Origin: CAIOZW01 sp049317725
GTDB lineage: Bacteria > Acidobacteriota > Blastocatellia > RBC074
Direction: 5' to 3'
Assembly (NCBI GenBank): GCA_049317725.1
Contig: JBMOHS010000103.1
Coordinates: 1 to 14,308 of the forward strand
Length of the DNA stretch: 14,308 nt
Shown here: positions 1-10,181 of the stretch, piece by piece
How the letters are laid out: every line of letters starts with the position of its first letter
Numbering within the stretch: the stretch's first letter is position 1
Position numbers and translations under genes: made by a program
Notes under the pieces: model-generated
What the model saw: the letters and a program-made list of their open reading frames with translations, nothing else
What the model was told of the DNA's origin: nothing
Database searches by the model: none

Positions 1-1
1 C

Positions 2-54
2 GAGGGGCGAGGGGTGAGGGGTGAGGGGCGAGGGGCGAGGGGTGAGGGGCGAGG
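2..54. repeat. 7-bp tandem repeat, unit GAGGGGY
   Basis: Seven complete copies of GAGGGGC or GAGGGGT follow one another without a gap, then a partial GAGG. The variable last base runs C,T,T,C,C,T,C. The array begins at or before the left edge, so its full length is unknown. The stretch can be translated into an Arg/Gly/Glu-rich peptide in frame with the downstream hydrolase, but this looks accidental because the hydrolase has a good start at 191. All purines except Y lie on one strand, so the DNA is strongly G-rich and could form unusual structures. No function can be read from it. Confidence 0.9.
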
Positions 55-190
55 ATGGCTTGACCAATATGCCAGTGTCGGGCACTCTGAGGATCCGAGC
101 TGGGGCGATGAGTGGAAGATCCGAAGCGCGAGGGTCGTGAGAGGTCGAAAGTCTGTCTGGAGTCTGCGTGCAGCAGGGAGGGGGTTGCGA

Positions 191-892
191 ATGGGGGATG
201 GGAGTCCGTTTCGTCTGATCCATCGGGCAGTGCCGCCGCGCGATGGCCTTGCCACGACTTCTGATGCGGCGGGTTTGGGTGAGAAGGGGCGGCCACCGCT
301 TCTGCTGTTGCTGCACGGGTATGGGGCCAACGAAGAGGACCTCTTCTCGCTGGCCTCGTACGTCGATCCACGGTTTCTGGTGGTCAGCCCACGGGCGCCG
401 ATCACGTTGGCTCCTGGGGCCTACGCTTGGTTCAACCTTGGGCTGGGTCCGCAAGGGTTTGAGTATGACTCCCGGGAAGTGCGGACTGGACTGGACGCAC
501 TCGGTCAGTTTCTCGATGAGGTCCGCAACCAGTATCAAGTTGATCCAAGCCGGGTCTTTCTGCTGGGATTCAGTCAGGGGGCAATGATGGCCCTTCAGTT
601 GGCGTTGACCCATCCGGGACTGGCTGCGGGGGTGGTAGCGCTGAGTGGGCGAGCCCTTCCCAACCTTGACCAACAGCTCTCCAACCCCGAGGCCTTGCGA
701 GGCTTTCCCATCTTTGTTGCCCACGGGACGATCGACGCGGTGCTGCCGATTCATCACGGCCGAGAGACCCGGGCGGTCCTCTCGCAATTGCCGGTCGAGC
801 TGGACTATCACGAGTACCCGATGGGGCACGAGATCACGCCTGAGAGCTTCCGTGACGCCAGCGGTTGGTTGACGCGCCACCTCGATCGTTGA
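191..892 (+). CDS. Alpha/beta hydrolase, carboxylesterase/phospholipase family
   Basis: This 233-residue protein is a probable cytoplasmic serine hydrolase of the phospholipase/carboxylesterase family (COG0400 type), which cleaves carboxylesters or acyl groups. The oxyanion-hole segment LLHGYGANEEDLF lies near residues 40-52. The nucleophile elbow GFSQGAMM puts Ser128 in place, Asp182 sits in HGTIDAVLP, and His213 sits in PMGHEI, so the full Ser-Asp-His triad is present. Length matches the usual 210-235 residues. The frame is open upstream to position 14, but I chose ATG 191: GGGAGGGGG at 176-184 is a strong ribosome binding site 6 nt upstream, and homology to the family begins only after this point. 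The upstream codons translate the heptamer repeat. The natural substrate is unknown; an acyl-protein thioesterase or a small-ester hydrolase would also fit. Confidence 0.88.
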   Translation: MGDGSPFRLIHRAVPPRDGLATTSDAAGLGEKGRPPLLLLLHGYGANEEDLFSLASYVDPRFLVVSPRAPITLAPGAYAWFNLGLGPQGFEYDSREVRTGLDALGQFLDEVRNQYQVDPSRVFLLGFSQGAMMALQLALTHPGLAAGVVALSGRALPNLDQQLSNPEALRGFPIFVAHGTIDAVLPIHHGRETRAVLSQLPVELDYHEYPMGHEITPESFRDASGWLTRHLDR

Positions 893-1061
893 GATTGCCG
901 TCAGGCAGGTTCCCGGTTGGTTTGATGGGCTTGGCTGGTACGGCAACTCGCTGACAAGGCGGGAATGTCATACTTTCCGAACAATTGTCTGCGATATCAG
1001 GCACTTCTGACGCAACCACGGAACCGCTTCGAACAGCTCGATTGACGAAGGAGACTGACGA

Positions 1062-1772
1062 TTGGACGCATCCCCCCCCTCGACTGTGCCGATCAAGTCC
1101 TATAAGTACTACGACTTGATCATGGCTGCCTTCGTCACGGTATTGCTCTGTTCAGGGGTCATCGGCGTACAGAAGGTCAGCCTTCTGGCAGGAATCCCGT
1201 TTGGAACGGCCATCCTCTTCTTTCCGTTGAGCTATCTCTTTGGAGACGTGCTGACGGAAGTCTATGGATTTGCCCGATCCCGGCGAGTGATCTGGGCCGG
1301 CTTTGGAGGGCTTCTCTTCGCGGCAGGGATGAGCTGGGCGGTGGTGCAGATGCCGCCCGCCCCTGACTGGCCGCACCAGACCTGTTACGAATACATCTTC
1401 GGGAACACACCCCGGGTCGTCTTCGCCTCGCTGTTGGCCTTCTGGGCGGGAGAGTTCACCAACTCCCTTGTGATGGCGAAGATGAAGATCCTCACCAACG
1501 GGCGCTGGTTGTGGACGCGGACCATCGGCTCGACGATTGCTGGGGAGGGGGTCGATTCGATGATCTTCTATCCGTTGGCCTTTCTGGGAGCAGCCGGGTG
1601 GTCAGGTAGTCTCGTCCTCAAGGTGCTGGTCACGAATTATATTTTGAAGGTGATGTGGGAGGTCCTGGTGACACCGATCACGTATCAAGTCGTTGGATTT
1701 TTGAAGCGGCGGGAGCACGAGGACTACTTCGACCGCCAGACCAATTTCAACCCCTTCCGACTCGAAACCTGA
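1062..1772 (+). CDS. yhhQ: Queuosine precursor transporter, YhhQ/VUT family
   Basis: A 236-residue integral membrane protein of the VUT/DUF165 (YhhQ) family, which imports queuosine precursors such as preQ0/preQ1 for tRNA modification. About six hydrophobic segments can be placed near residues 17-38, 46-62, 76-97, 118-138, 161-178 and 184-214. The family signature is clear: PFGTAILFFPLSYLFGDVLTEVYG (46-69) with the conserved acidic GD..TE, then GEFTNS (130-135) and the GEGVDS segment (161-166). The start is TTG 1062, supported by GAAGGAGA at 1047-1054 about 7 nt upstream; no ATG nearby gives the complete first helix. It stands alone, 169 nt after the hydrolase and 109 nt before the LuxE-like gene. 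I looked for a preQ1 riboswitch upstream and did not see one. Transport of another small heterocycle cannot be excluded. Confidence 0.85.
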   Translation: MDASPPSTVPIKSYKYYDLIMAAFVTVLLCSGVIGVQKVSLLAGIPFGTAILFFPLSYLFGDVLTEVYGFARSRRVIWAGFGGLLFAAGMSWAVVQMPPAPDWPHQTCYEYIFGNTPRVVFASLLAFWAGEFTNSLVMAKMKILTNGRWLWTRTIGSTIAGEGVDSMIFYPLAFLGAAGWSGSLVLKVLVTNYILKVMWEVLVTPITYQVVGFLKRREHEDYFDRQTNFNPFRLET

Positions 1773-1790
1773 GCGGAGCTGCTAACGTCT

Positions 1791-1831
1791 CTCCTCGTTG
1801 GACGGCCAGGGGCCACAGGGGCCAAGAGGAG
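1791..1831 (+). other. Stem-loop between yhhQ and the LuxE-like gene
   Basis: The arms CTCCTC-G-TTGG (1791-1801) and CCAAGAGGAG (1822-1831) pair over 10 bp with one bulged G around a 20-nt loop. The hairpin lies 18 nt after the yhhQ stop and 50 nt before the next start. No T-run follows, so it is not a classic Rho-independent terminator. It could be a weak terminator, an mRNA end-protecting hairpin, or a leader structure of the downstream operon. Confidence 0.35.
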
Positions 1832-1881
1832 GAAGCCGGGTCGACCGGCGAGCACGATTCTCTTGAGGTAAGGAGCAAGTC

Positions 1882-2961
<1,080 letters not shown>

Positions 2962-2966
2962 CATTT

Positions 2967-2999
2967 TTCCTTCTTCTTTGACGAGGATCAGGGAAGGAA
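2967..2999 (+). other. Short inverted repeat between the LuxE-like and LuxC-like genes
   Basis: TTCCTTC (2967-2973) and GAAGGAA (2993-2999) form a 7-bp perfect stem around a 19-nt loop in the 60-nt gap between the two genes. It ends shortly before the GAGGGAGGGG ribosome binding site (3006-3015) of the second gene. It might tune the relative expression of the pair, but a 7-bp repeat of low-complexity sequence may also be chance. Confidence 0.25.
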
Positions 3000-3021
3000 T
3001 CAACCGAGGGAGGGGATTGCC

Positions 3022-4443
<1,422 letters not shown>

Positions 4444-4464
4444 GCGGGCAGGTCGGCAGGCGGC

Positions 4465-5805
4465 ATGTCGTCCGATCAAAGTGGAACTGGAATGCGGATT
4501 CTCTACCTGACAGCCGGGGCTGCGGGCATGTATTGCGGGAGTTGCCTGCGGGACAACGCCCTCGCGGCGGAACTGCTGCGCCAAGGGCACGATGTCACGC
4601 TCCAGCCGCTCTACACTCCCCCGCTGACGGATGAGCCGAGTGTCAGCCAGGAGAAGGTCTTCTTCGGGGGGATCAGCGTCTACCTTGAGCAGCACAGCGC
4701 ACTCTTCCGCCATACGCCGCGTTGGCTCGACCGGTTGTGGGACTCCGGAGTGGCCCTGCGGGCCGCATCGAAGCGATCGATTGCCGTCGATCCAGACTCC
4801 CTCGGGCAGTTGACGCTCTCGATCCTCCAGGGGAGGGAGGGCCGTCAGCGCAAGGAGATTGCCAAACTGATCGACTGGCTCCGGGGGCAGGTGCGAGCGG
4901 GTCAGCCGCGCTATGACGTCGTCGATATGCAGAACTCGATGCTGCTTGGCTTGGCCAAGCCAATTCGAGATGCGATCGGCGGGCCGATCTGCTGCACGCT
5001 CCAGGGCGAGGATCTCTTTCTGGAAGGGCTGCGCGAGCCCTTTCGTCGTCAGGCACTCGCCCTCATTCGCGAGCACGCCGAGTCGGTCGATGCCTTTCTG
5101 GCGGTAAGCACCTTCTACGCCGACTTCATGGCCGACTACCTGACAATCCCGCGCGAGAAGATTCACGTCGTCCCCTTGGGAATCAACCTGCAGGATTATG
5201 AAGGCCAGGCAGAGGCTGGGCGTAGGCCGCTGACCGAGCGTCCCTGGACGATCGGCTACTTCGCGCGGATCGCGCCGGAGAAGGGGCTGCACCTGCTGGT
5301 CGAGGCCTACTGTCGGCTGCGCGAGCGGGGTGACTTCCCCCCGGCCCGGCTTCTGGCGGCAGGGTATCTCGCCCCCGAGCATCGCGGCTACCTGCGAGCG
5401 CAGGAGGAGCGACTGTCGGCGGTTGGCTTGGCCGACGAGTTCACCTACCAGGGAGCGCTCGACCGGGAGGCGAAGCTCCGCTTCTTCCGGGAGATCGATC
5501 TGCTCTCAATGCCGACGACCTATGCCGAACCGAAGGGGTTGCCAGTTCTCGAGGCGATGGCGAGTGGTGTACCCGTCGTCCAGCCACGCTGGGGTGCCTT
5601 CCCAGAGATCCTCGAGCGGACGGGTGGCGGGGTGCTTTTTGAGCCGAACGACGTCGCCTCTCTGGCGGAGGCCCTGCGTGAATTGACGAACAACCCGGAG
5701 AGGGCGCGAGACCTGGGGCGCGCGGGGTGGGCCGGGGTGAGAGCGCATTATCCAGTGGCCCGGATGGCCTCGCAAGCGGTCGATCTTTACGCATCGTTAG
5801 CCTGA
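4465..5805 (+). CDS. Glycosyltransferase family 4 (GT-B fold)
   Basis: A 446-residue retaining GT4-type glycosyltransferase with two Rossmann-like halves. The C-terminal sugar-nucleotide domain has GYFARIAPEKG (264-274), with Arg268 and Lys273 as probable diphosphate contacts, and an E-x7-E motif formed by Glu355 and Glu363 in TYAEPKGLPVLEAMASGVP. The N-terminal half starts RILYLTAGAAG and continues MYCGSCLRDNALA (22-34), where the acceptor-side glycine loop of GT4 enzymes lies. That loop here holds a CxxC pair (Cys24, Cys27). No membrane segment or signal peptide is seen, so it acts in the cytoplasm or at the inner face of the membrane. ATG 4465 is used here, but ATG 4492, which begins MRILYLT, fits the family start equally well; neither has a strong ribosome binding site. 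Donor and acceptor are unknown; its neighbours suggest a lipid acceptor. Confidence 0.88.
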   Translation: MSSDQSGTGMRILYLTAGAAGMYCGSCLRDNALAAELLRQGHDVTLQPLYTPPLTDEPSVSQEKVFFGGISVYLEQHSALFRHTPRWLDRLWDSGVALRAASKRSIAVDPDSLGQLTLSILQGREGRQRKEIAKLIDWLRGQVRAGQPRYDVVDMQNSMLLGLAKPIRDAIGGPICCTLQGEDLFLEGLREPFRRQALALIREHAESVDAFLAVSTFYADFMADYLTIPREKIHVVPLGINLQDYEGQAEAGRRPLTERPWTIGYFARIAPEKGLHLLVEAYCRLRERGDFPPARLLAAGYLAPEHRGYLRAQEERLSAVGLADEFTYQGALDREAKLRFFREIDLLSMPTTYAEPKGLPVLEAMASGVPVVQPRWGAFPEILERTGGGVLFEPNDVASLAEALRELTNNPERARDLGRAGWAGVRAHYPVARMASQAVDLYASLA

Positions 5806-5821
5806 GTCGAGGAGCAACGAA

Positions 5822-6493
5822 TTGTTGGAAGTGGTGCAGGTCAGCAAGGAGTACCCGACGGCGCGAGGTCCGCTCTCGATCTTGCGCGAGGTGACACTCA
5901 CCTTCCGCCCCGGAGATGCCGTGGCGATCACGGGACCTTCCGGGAGCGGCAAGAGTACTTTGCTCTACCTCCTTGGAGGACTCGAGCCCCCCACAGAAGG
6001 GGAGATCCGCCTCGATGGCCAGAATCCGTATCAGTTGAATGAGCGGGAGCTGGCGGCCTACCGAAACCGTCAGGTAGGGTTTGTCTTCCAGGATCATCAC
6101 CTGCTGCCGCAGTGTACAGTGTTGGAGAACGTGCTGATTCCGACCTTGGTTCGACCGGCGGAGGAGCGGGGGAGGGAAGCGCGGGCGAGGGATCTTCTCG
6201 GGGCGGTCGGGCTTCTCGATCGACTCGATCATCGGCCGGCGGAGCTCTCTGGAGGGGAGAAGCAGCGGGTGGCGATCGCCCGTGCCCTGATTGGCTCGCC
6301 CACGCTTCTGCTCTGTGATGAGCCGACAGGGAACCTTGATCCGGTCTCGGCCGCAACCGTCGCCGACCTGCTCCTCGACCTTCACCGACGGGAACAGACG
6401 ATCCTGCTGGTCGTGACCCACAGCGCCGAATTGGCTGCCCGCTTTCCGATCCACTACCAGATGCGTGGAGGAGCCCTCCATCCCGCCGCCTGA
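5822..6493 (+). CDS. ABC transporter ATP-binding protein, LolD/MacB type
   Basis: A 223-residue ATPase that powers the FtsX-like permease encoded 11 nt downstream. All motifs are intact: Walker A GPSGSGKST (38-46), Q-loop Gln90 in FVFQDHHLLPQCTVLEN, signature LSGGEKQRVAIARAL (142-156), Walker B LLLCDEPTG with catalytic Glu167, D-loop NLDP (171-174) and switch His200 in VVTHS. The FQDHHLLPQ.TVLENV pattern is typical of the LolD/MacB/FtsE branch, which uses ATP to drive periplasmic movements of its partner rather than classical substrate translocation. The start is TTG 5822, preceded by GAGGAG (5809-5814) with a 7-nt spacer; a second TTG follows at once at 5825 but has a poorer spacing. The gene lies 16 nt after the glycosyltransferase. 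Confidence 0.93.
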   Translation: MLEVVQVSKEYPTARGPLSILREVTLTFRPGDAVAITGPSGSGKSTLLYLLGGLEPPTEGEIRLDGQNPYQLNERELAAYRNRQVGFVFQDHHLLPQCTVLENVLIPTLVRPAEERGREARARDLLGAVGLLDRLDHRPAELSGGEKQRVAIARALIGSPTLLLCDEPTGNLDPVSAATVADLLLDLHRREQTILLVVTHSAELAARFPIHYQMRGGALHPAA

Positions 6494-6504
6494 ACAGAGC
6501 GCCC

Positions 6505-9500
6505 ATGACAATTCTGTCGCTGCTCCAACGCAATCTCCTCTACTACTGGCGAACCAACCTGGCGGTTGTCACCGGAGTGGCCACGGCGGTGGCCGTCCTG
6601 GCGGGAGCGCTGTTGGTGGGGGATTCGGTGCGGGAGAGCCTGCGGGGACTGGCCCTTGCGCGGCTTGGTCGGACAGATCTGGTGGTCGCCGGGACGAGCT
6701 TCTTTCGGGAGCGGCTGGCCGAGGAGATGCAGGCCGGGATGGGGGATCGGTCACCCCTTGTCGCGGCGGTTCCGCTGATCGCCCTGACCGGGCTGGCACT
6801 CGAGGACGAGACCCAGGCCCGCGCGGGGGGCGTCGCCGTCTACGGTGTTGATCGACGCTTCTGGGAATTTCACGGGGTAGAGGTGGCAACTCCGGAGGGG
6901 AACGAAGCCCTGGTCAGTCGCGGGTTGGCGGCCGAGCTGGGGTTGGAGGCAGGAGACTCCCTGGTGGTTCGTGTCGAGAAGCCCTCGCCGATTCCGCTGG
7001 AATCGCTCTTCGGCCGCAAGGATGATGCGGGCCGCACGATGCGGGTGACAGTTCGCGAGATTCTCGCTCCGGAACGGTTGGGAGAGTTCTCTCTCCAGCC
7101 AAGTCAGGGAATGGTCCGGGCCGTCTTCTTGCCGCTCGGGCGCGTCCAGCGCAATCTGGATCAGGATGCCCTGGTCAACGCTCTGCTCCTGGCGGCGCGA
7201 CCGGGGCCTGCCGAGGCGGCGATCGTAGTGCGGGAAGGGGAGCGTCTCGTCCGGGAACGATTCACCTTGACCGACCTCGGCCTGCGTCTGCGTCAGGCCG
7301 ATTCGGCTGGAACTTGGGCAGTGGAGAGTGCCAGCGGGGTTCTCTCAGAGCCGATCGCGGCGCAGGTGCGGAAGATGGCCGGTGAGCTTGGCCTTGAGAC
7401 CGCTTCATTTCTGACCTACTTGGCAAATACGATTCGCCGGGGAGAGCGGGAGGTTCCCTACTCCCTGGTGACCGCACTCGAAATCCCGCGTGGGGCCACC
7501 CGAAGCGCGGCGGTACCTCCCACACTTCTTCCGGTCACCGGGGCTACTACTCCAGAATCTCCCAGGAATGGGGTTGATACCCATCCTCCGCTGGTACTCA
7601 ACCAATGGGCAGCCAAGGATCTCGACGCTCGTCCTGGGGACCTTGTCTCGCTCGACTACTACCTCTGGCGCGAGGATGGGACGCTCGGCACGGCGACGAC
7701 GACCTTCCGGCTTGCCGGGGTTACGCCGCTGGAAGGGCTGGCTGCGGATCGCAACCTCGTGCCGGAATATCCTGGAATTACCGGGTCGGAGAGCCTCTCC
7801 GATTGGGATCCGCCCTTTCCGCTCGATCTGGGTCGAATCCGGAAGGTCGATGAGGACTACTGGGACCAGTACCGAACGACGCCGAAAGCCTATCTCCCTC
7901 TCACCGAAGGCCAATCTCTCTGGACGACCCGCCATGGTCGCCTGACCTCGCTGCGTCTCATCGCGCCAGTTGGTCCGCTTGGTCAGACTCTCGCTACGTC
8001 GGAGAAGGATCTCGAAGAGCGCCTTCGTCGTGCACTCGATCCCTTGGCCTTTGGGGTAGCCGTTCAATCGGTCCGGGCGGAGAATCTCGCCGCTTCGCGA
8101 GGAGCGACCGACTTTGGCGCTTATTTCAGCTACTTCAGCTTCTTTCTGATGGCCTCGGCGTTGCTGCTGGTCGCCCTCTTCTTCCGGCTGGGATTGGAGC
8201 AGCGGGCGCGGGAGCTCGGGCTCTATTGGGCACTCGGCTTTTCCGGTCGGCAAGTCCGTTGGCTCTTCCTCCGGGAGGGCGCGTTGCTGGCGGGCATCGG
8301 CAGCCTGCTGGGAATAGGGGGCGCACTGCTCTACGGGGCGCTGATGATGTTTGGGCTCCGGACGTGGTGGGTTGGGGCGGTCGGCACTTCACTTCTCCAG
8401 CTCCACATCAATCCCGGATCGCTGTTGGTGGGCGGGCTGGCAGGTGTGGGAATAGCCCTGATCGCGATTGCGCTCACGCTCCGTTCTTTGAGCCACAGTT
8501 CGCCGCGTCGTCTGCTGGCAGGAAGTTTGGTGGAACGCGCGACCGGCCAGGGGCGGCTGACAAGGGTTCCCTTCCATCGGCGCAATTGGTTCTCCGTTCT
8601 GCTGATGCTGGTGGCGGCTGGGCTGCTCCTCGGAGTGATCTGGAAAGGGCTCGACCCGGCGGCAGGATTCTTTGGGGTCGGAACACTTCTCCTGTTGATT
8701 CTCCTGCTCAGCTGGTCGCGTTGGTTGCACTATCAGGAGCAGGGAACGGGGCGGAGTGGACTGGGAGGCCACCCGATGTTCGCCCTTGGGTTACGCAATG
8801 CGACCCGACGCCCAGAGCGGAGTCTGCTCTGTGTCGCCCTGATCGCCGCGGCCACCTTCCTGCTCGTCTCCGTCGAAGCCTTTCGCCGGGGGACTCCAAC
8901 TTCACCAGAGAATCGCCAATCCGGGACTGGCGGCTTCGGGCTGGTCGCTGAAAGCCAGCTCCCGATCGTCCACCACCCGGATCTTCCCGAGGGGCGCGCC
9001 GAGCTTGGGCTGGAGAGCCCGATCCTCGATGGCAGCCGGATCACCCGCTTTCGCCTGCGCGCCGGGGAAGACACGAGCTGTCTCAATCTCTATCAGCCAC
9101 GCAAGCCGCGCCTTCTGGGTGTTCCCGCCACCTTCATCCAGGAGGGAAGGTTCTCGTTCGGGGCCTCGTTGGCCGAGACAGAGGCGGAACGGGCCAACCC
9201 GTGGGAGCTGCTGCGGAGGAGGCCCTCGCCCACACGGGAGGGAGAGCCTCCCGTAGTGCCGGTGATCGCTGACGCCAATTCGCTCGCCTATGTCCTCCAC
9301 CGGAAGGTCGGGGAGGAGCTGGAGCTGATCGCCGGTGACGGGCAGCCTGTCCGGCTGCGAATCGTTGCCGCGCTGGCTGACAGCCTCTTCCAGGGAGAGC
9401 TGCTCATGGCAGAGGAGGACCTTCTGCGCCTCTTTCCGGCGGAGGTCGGCTATCGCTGGTTTGCCGTCGATCTGCCCCCGGCCCAGCTGACTCCGGTGGC

Positions 9501-9969
9501 CGCTTTCCTCGAGGATCGGCTCGCCGATTACGGCTTCGATGCGGTCAGTGCGGCTGAAAAGCTCGCCCGTTTCCACGAGGTCGAGAATACCTATCTCTCG
9601 ACTTTTCAGACGCTGGGCGGCTTGGGTCTGCTGCTCGGGACCGTCGGATTGGCAATCGTCCTGCTGCGAAATGTTCTCGAGCGCCGCGCGGAGCTGGCGC
9701 TGATGCAGGCGGTGGGGTACCGGCAGCGGCATCTCTCGGTGCAGGTCTTGGCGGAGAACCTCTTGCTGTTGGGCGTTGGGCTGCTCATCGGATGTCTCTC
9801 CGCCGCAGTCGCGATTGGGCCAGCTCTCTCTCAGCGGGGTGGGCACTTGCTCGGCAGCTCGCTCGTCCTTCTCCTTCTCGCGGTTCTGATCACCGGGATG
9901 CTCGCCTCCCTGCTTGCCTTGCGGGCCCTTGCCCGGTCACCGCTCCTCGCCGCCCTGCGGGGCGAGTAG
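6505..9969 (+). CDS. Very large FtsX-like ABC permease (two FtsX units)
   Basis: A 1154-residue inner-membrane permease, partner of the preceding ATPase. About ten membrane segments can be seen, near residues 13-37, 540-560, 592-614, 638-660, 695-713, 722-738, 773-790, 1035-1056, 1086-1108 and 1117-1140. Between the first and second lies a soluble region of about 500 residues, and a second of about 240 residues lies between the seventh and eighth; both are probably periplasmic. Each half carries the FtsX coupling pattern: ELGLYWALGFSGRQVRWLFLRE in the first and ELALMQAVGYRQRHLSVQVL in the second. Two units in one chain replace the LolC/LolE-type pair. Proteins of this class move lipoproteins, lipids or peptides, or transmit force to periplasmic partners. 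The start ATG 6505 has only a weak ribosome binding site, consistent with translation coupled to the ATPase gene. The exported substrate cannot be told. Confidence 0.87.
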   Translation: MTILSLLQRNLLYYWRTNLAVVTGVATAVAVLAGALLVGDSVRESLRGLALARLGRTDLVVAGTSFFRERLAEEMQAGMGDRSPLVAAVPLIALTGLALEDETQARAGGVAVYGVDRRFWEFHGVEVATPEGNEALVSRGLAAELGLEAGDSLVVRVEKPSPIPLESLFGRKDDAGRTMRVTVREILAPERLGEFSLQPSQGMVRAVFLPLGRVQRNLDQDALVNALLLAARPGPAEAAIVVREGERLVRERFTLTDLGLRLRQADSAGTWAVESASGVLSEPIAAQVRKMAGELGLETASFLTYLANTIRRGEREVPYSLVTALEIPRGATRSAAVPPTLLPVTGATTPESPRNGVDTHPPLVLNQWAAKDLDARPGDLVSLDYYLWREDGTLGTATTTFRLAGVTPLEGLAADRNLVPEYPGITGSESLSDWDPPFPLDLGRIRKVDEDYWDQYRTTPKAYLPLTEGQSLWTTRHGRLTSLRLIAPVGPLGQTLATSEKDLEERLRRALDPLAFGVAVQSVRAENLAASRGATDFGAYFSYFSFFLMASALLLVALFFRLGLEQRARELGLYWALGFSGRQVRWLFLREGALLAGIGSLLGIGGALLYGALMMFGLRTWWVGAVGTSLLQLHINPGSLLVGGLAGVGIALIAIALTLRSLSHSSPRRLLAGSLVERATGQGRLTRVPFHRRNWFSVLLMLVAAGLLLGVIWKGLDPAAGFFGVGTLLLLILLLSWSRWLHYQEQGTGRSGLGGHPMFALGLRNATRRPERSLLCVALIAAATFLLVSVEAFRRGTPTSPENRQSGTGGFGLVAESQLPIVHHPDLPEGRAELGLESPILDGSRITRFRLRAGEDTSCLNLYQPRKPRLLGVPATFIQEGRFSFGASLAETEAERANPWELLRRRPSPTREGEPPVVPVIADANSLAYVLHRKVGEELELIAGDGQPVRLRIVAALADSLFQGELLMAEEDLLRLFPAEVGYRWFAVDLPPAQLTPVAAFLEDRLADYGFDAVSAAEKLARFHEVENTYLSTFQTLGGLGLLLGTVGLAIVLLRNVLERRAELALMQAVGYRQRHLSVQVLAENLLLLGVGLLIGCLSAAVAIGPALSQRGGHLLGSSLVLLLLAVLITGMLASLLALRALARSPLLAALRGE

Positions 9970-9973
9970 TTCG

Positions 9974-10010
9974 AGGAGACCGGAGCGGGCTCTTTGCTCC
10001 CTCATCTCCT
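9974..10010 (+). terminator. Candidate stem-loop after the permease gene
   Basis: Five bases after the permease stop, AGGAGA (9974-9979) pairs with TCTCCT (10005-10010) and, inside it, GGAGC (9982-9986) pairs with GCTCC (9996-10000). The two stems stack into one interrupted hairpin. No T-run follows directly, so it is an imperfect terminator candidate, but its place at the end of the five-gene run and before a 212-nt gap supports a role as transcript end. Confidence 0.35.
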
Positions 10011-10036
10011 GCCTGCCTCTTCCAACCGATCCCTTT

Positions 10037-10062
10037 TTGATCGAAGCCGTTTTTGTTACAGT
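10037..10062 (+). promoter_or_regulatory. Possible promoter upstream of the propeller gene
   Basis: TTGATC (10037-10042) resembles a -35 box, and TGTTACAGT (10054-10062) resembles an extended -10 element. The 14-nt spacer is shorter than the usual 16-18, so the extended -10 would have to carry most of the activity. It lies in the only long gap between operon-like groups, about 120 nt before the next start, which is where a promoter is expected. The base match alone is weak. Confidence 0.22.
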
Positions 10063-10112
10063 GAGCGCTGGTCTTCCTGGAAATGGGGCAGGAGTTGGTC
10101 AGTACTCTCTTT

Positions 10113-10124
10113 CTTTCATGAAAG
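10113..10124. promoter_or_regulatory. Perfect 12-bp palindrome, possible operator
   Basis: CTTTCATGAAAG is its own reverse complement and stands 57 nt before the start of the propeller gene, about 50 nt downstream of the possible -10 element. Such a site could bind a dimeric repressor. A perfect 12-mer palindrome can also arise by chance in a window of this size, and only one copy was noticed. Confidence 0.2.
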
Positions 10125-10181
10125 GGGCCCCTTCTGCGGAACTGGAGCCACTGCTGCCAGGAGCCAAAAGGAGCTGAACGA

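Noticed and set aside
60..88. TTGACC at 60-65 as a -35 box for the hydrolase gene.
   Set aside because: The hexamer at 17-nt spacing (CACTCT) matches a -10 box in only two places, so no promoter is claimed.
893..1061. A possible preQ1 riboswitch in front of yhhQ, suggested by the gene function; the region also contains a 7-bp inverted repeat TTGCCGT/ACGGCAA (895-901, 940-946).
   Set aside because: I see neither the A-rich tail nor the compact pseudoknot of preQ1-I in the right place, and the inverted repeat has a 38-nt loop with no extension of pairing; chance is likely.
8226..8951. A 241-codon + strand frame inside the permease gene.
   Set aside because: It lies in another frame of a continuous permease coding region with membrane helices and FtsX motifs; it is a shadow without domain features.
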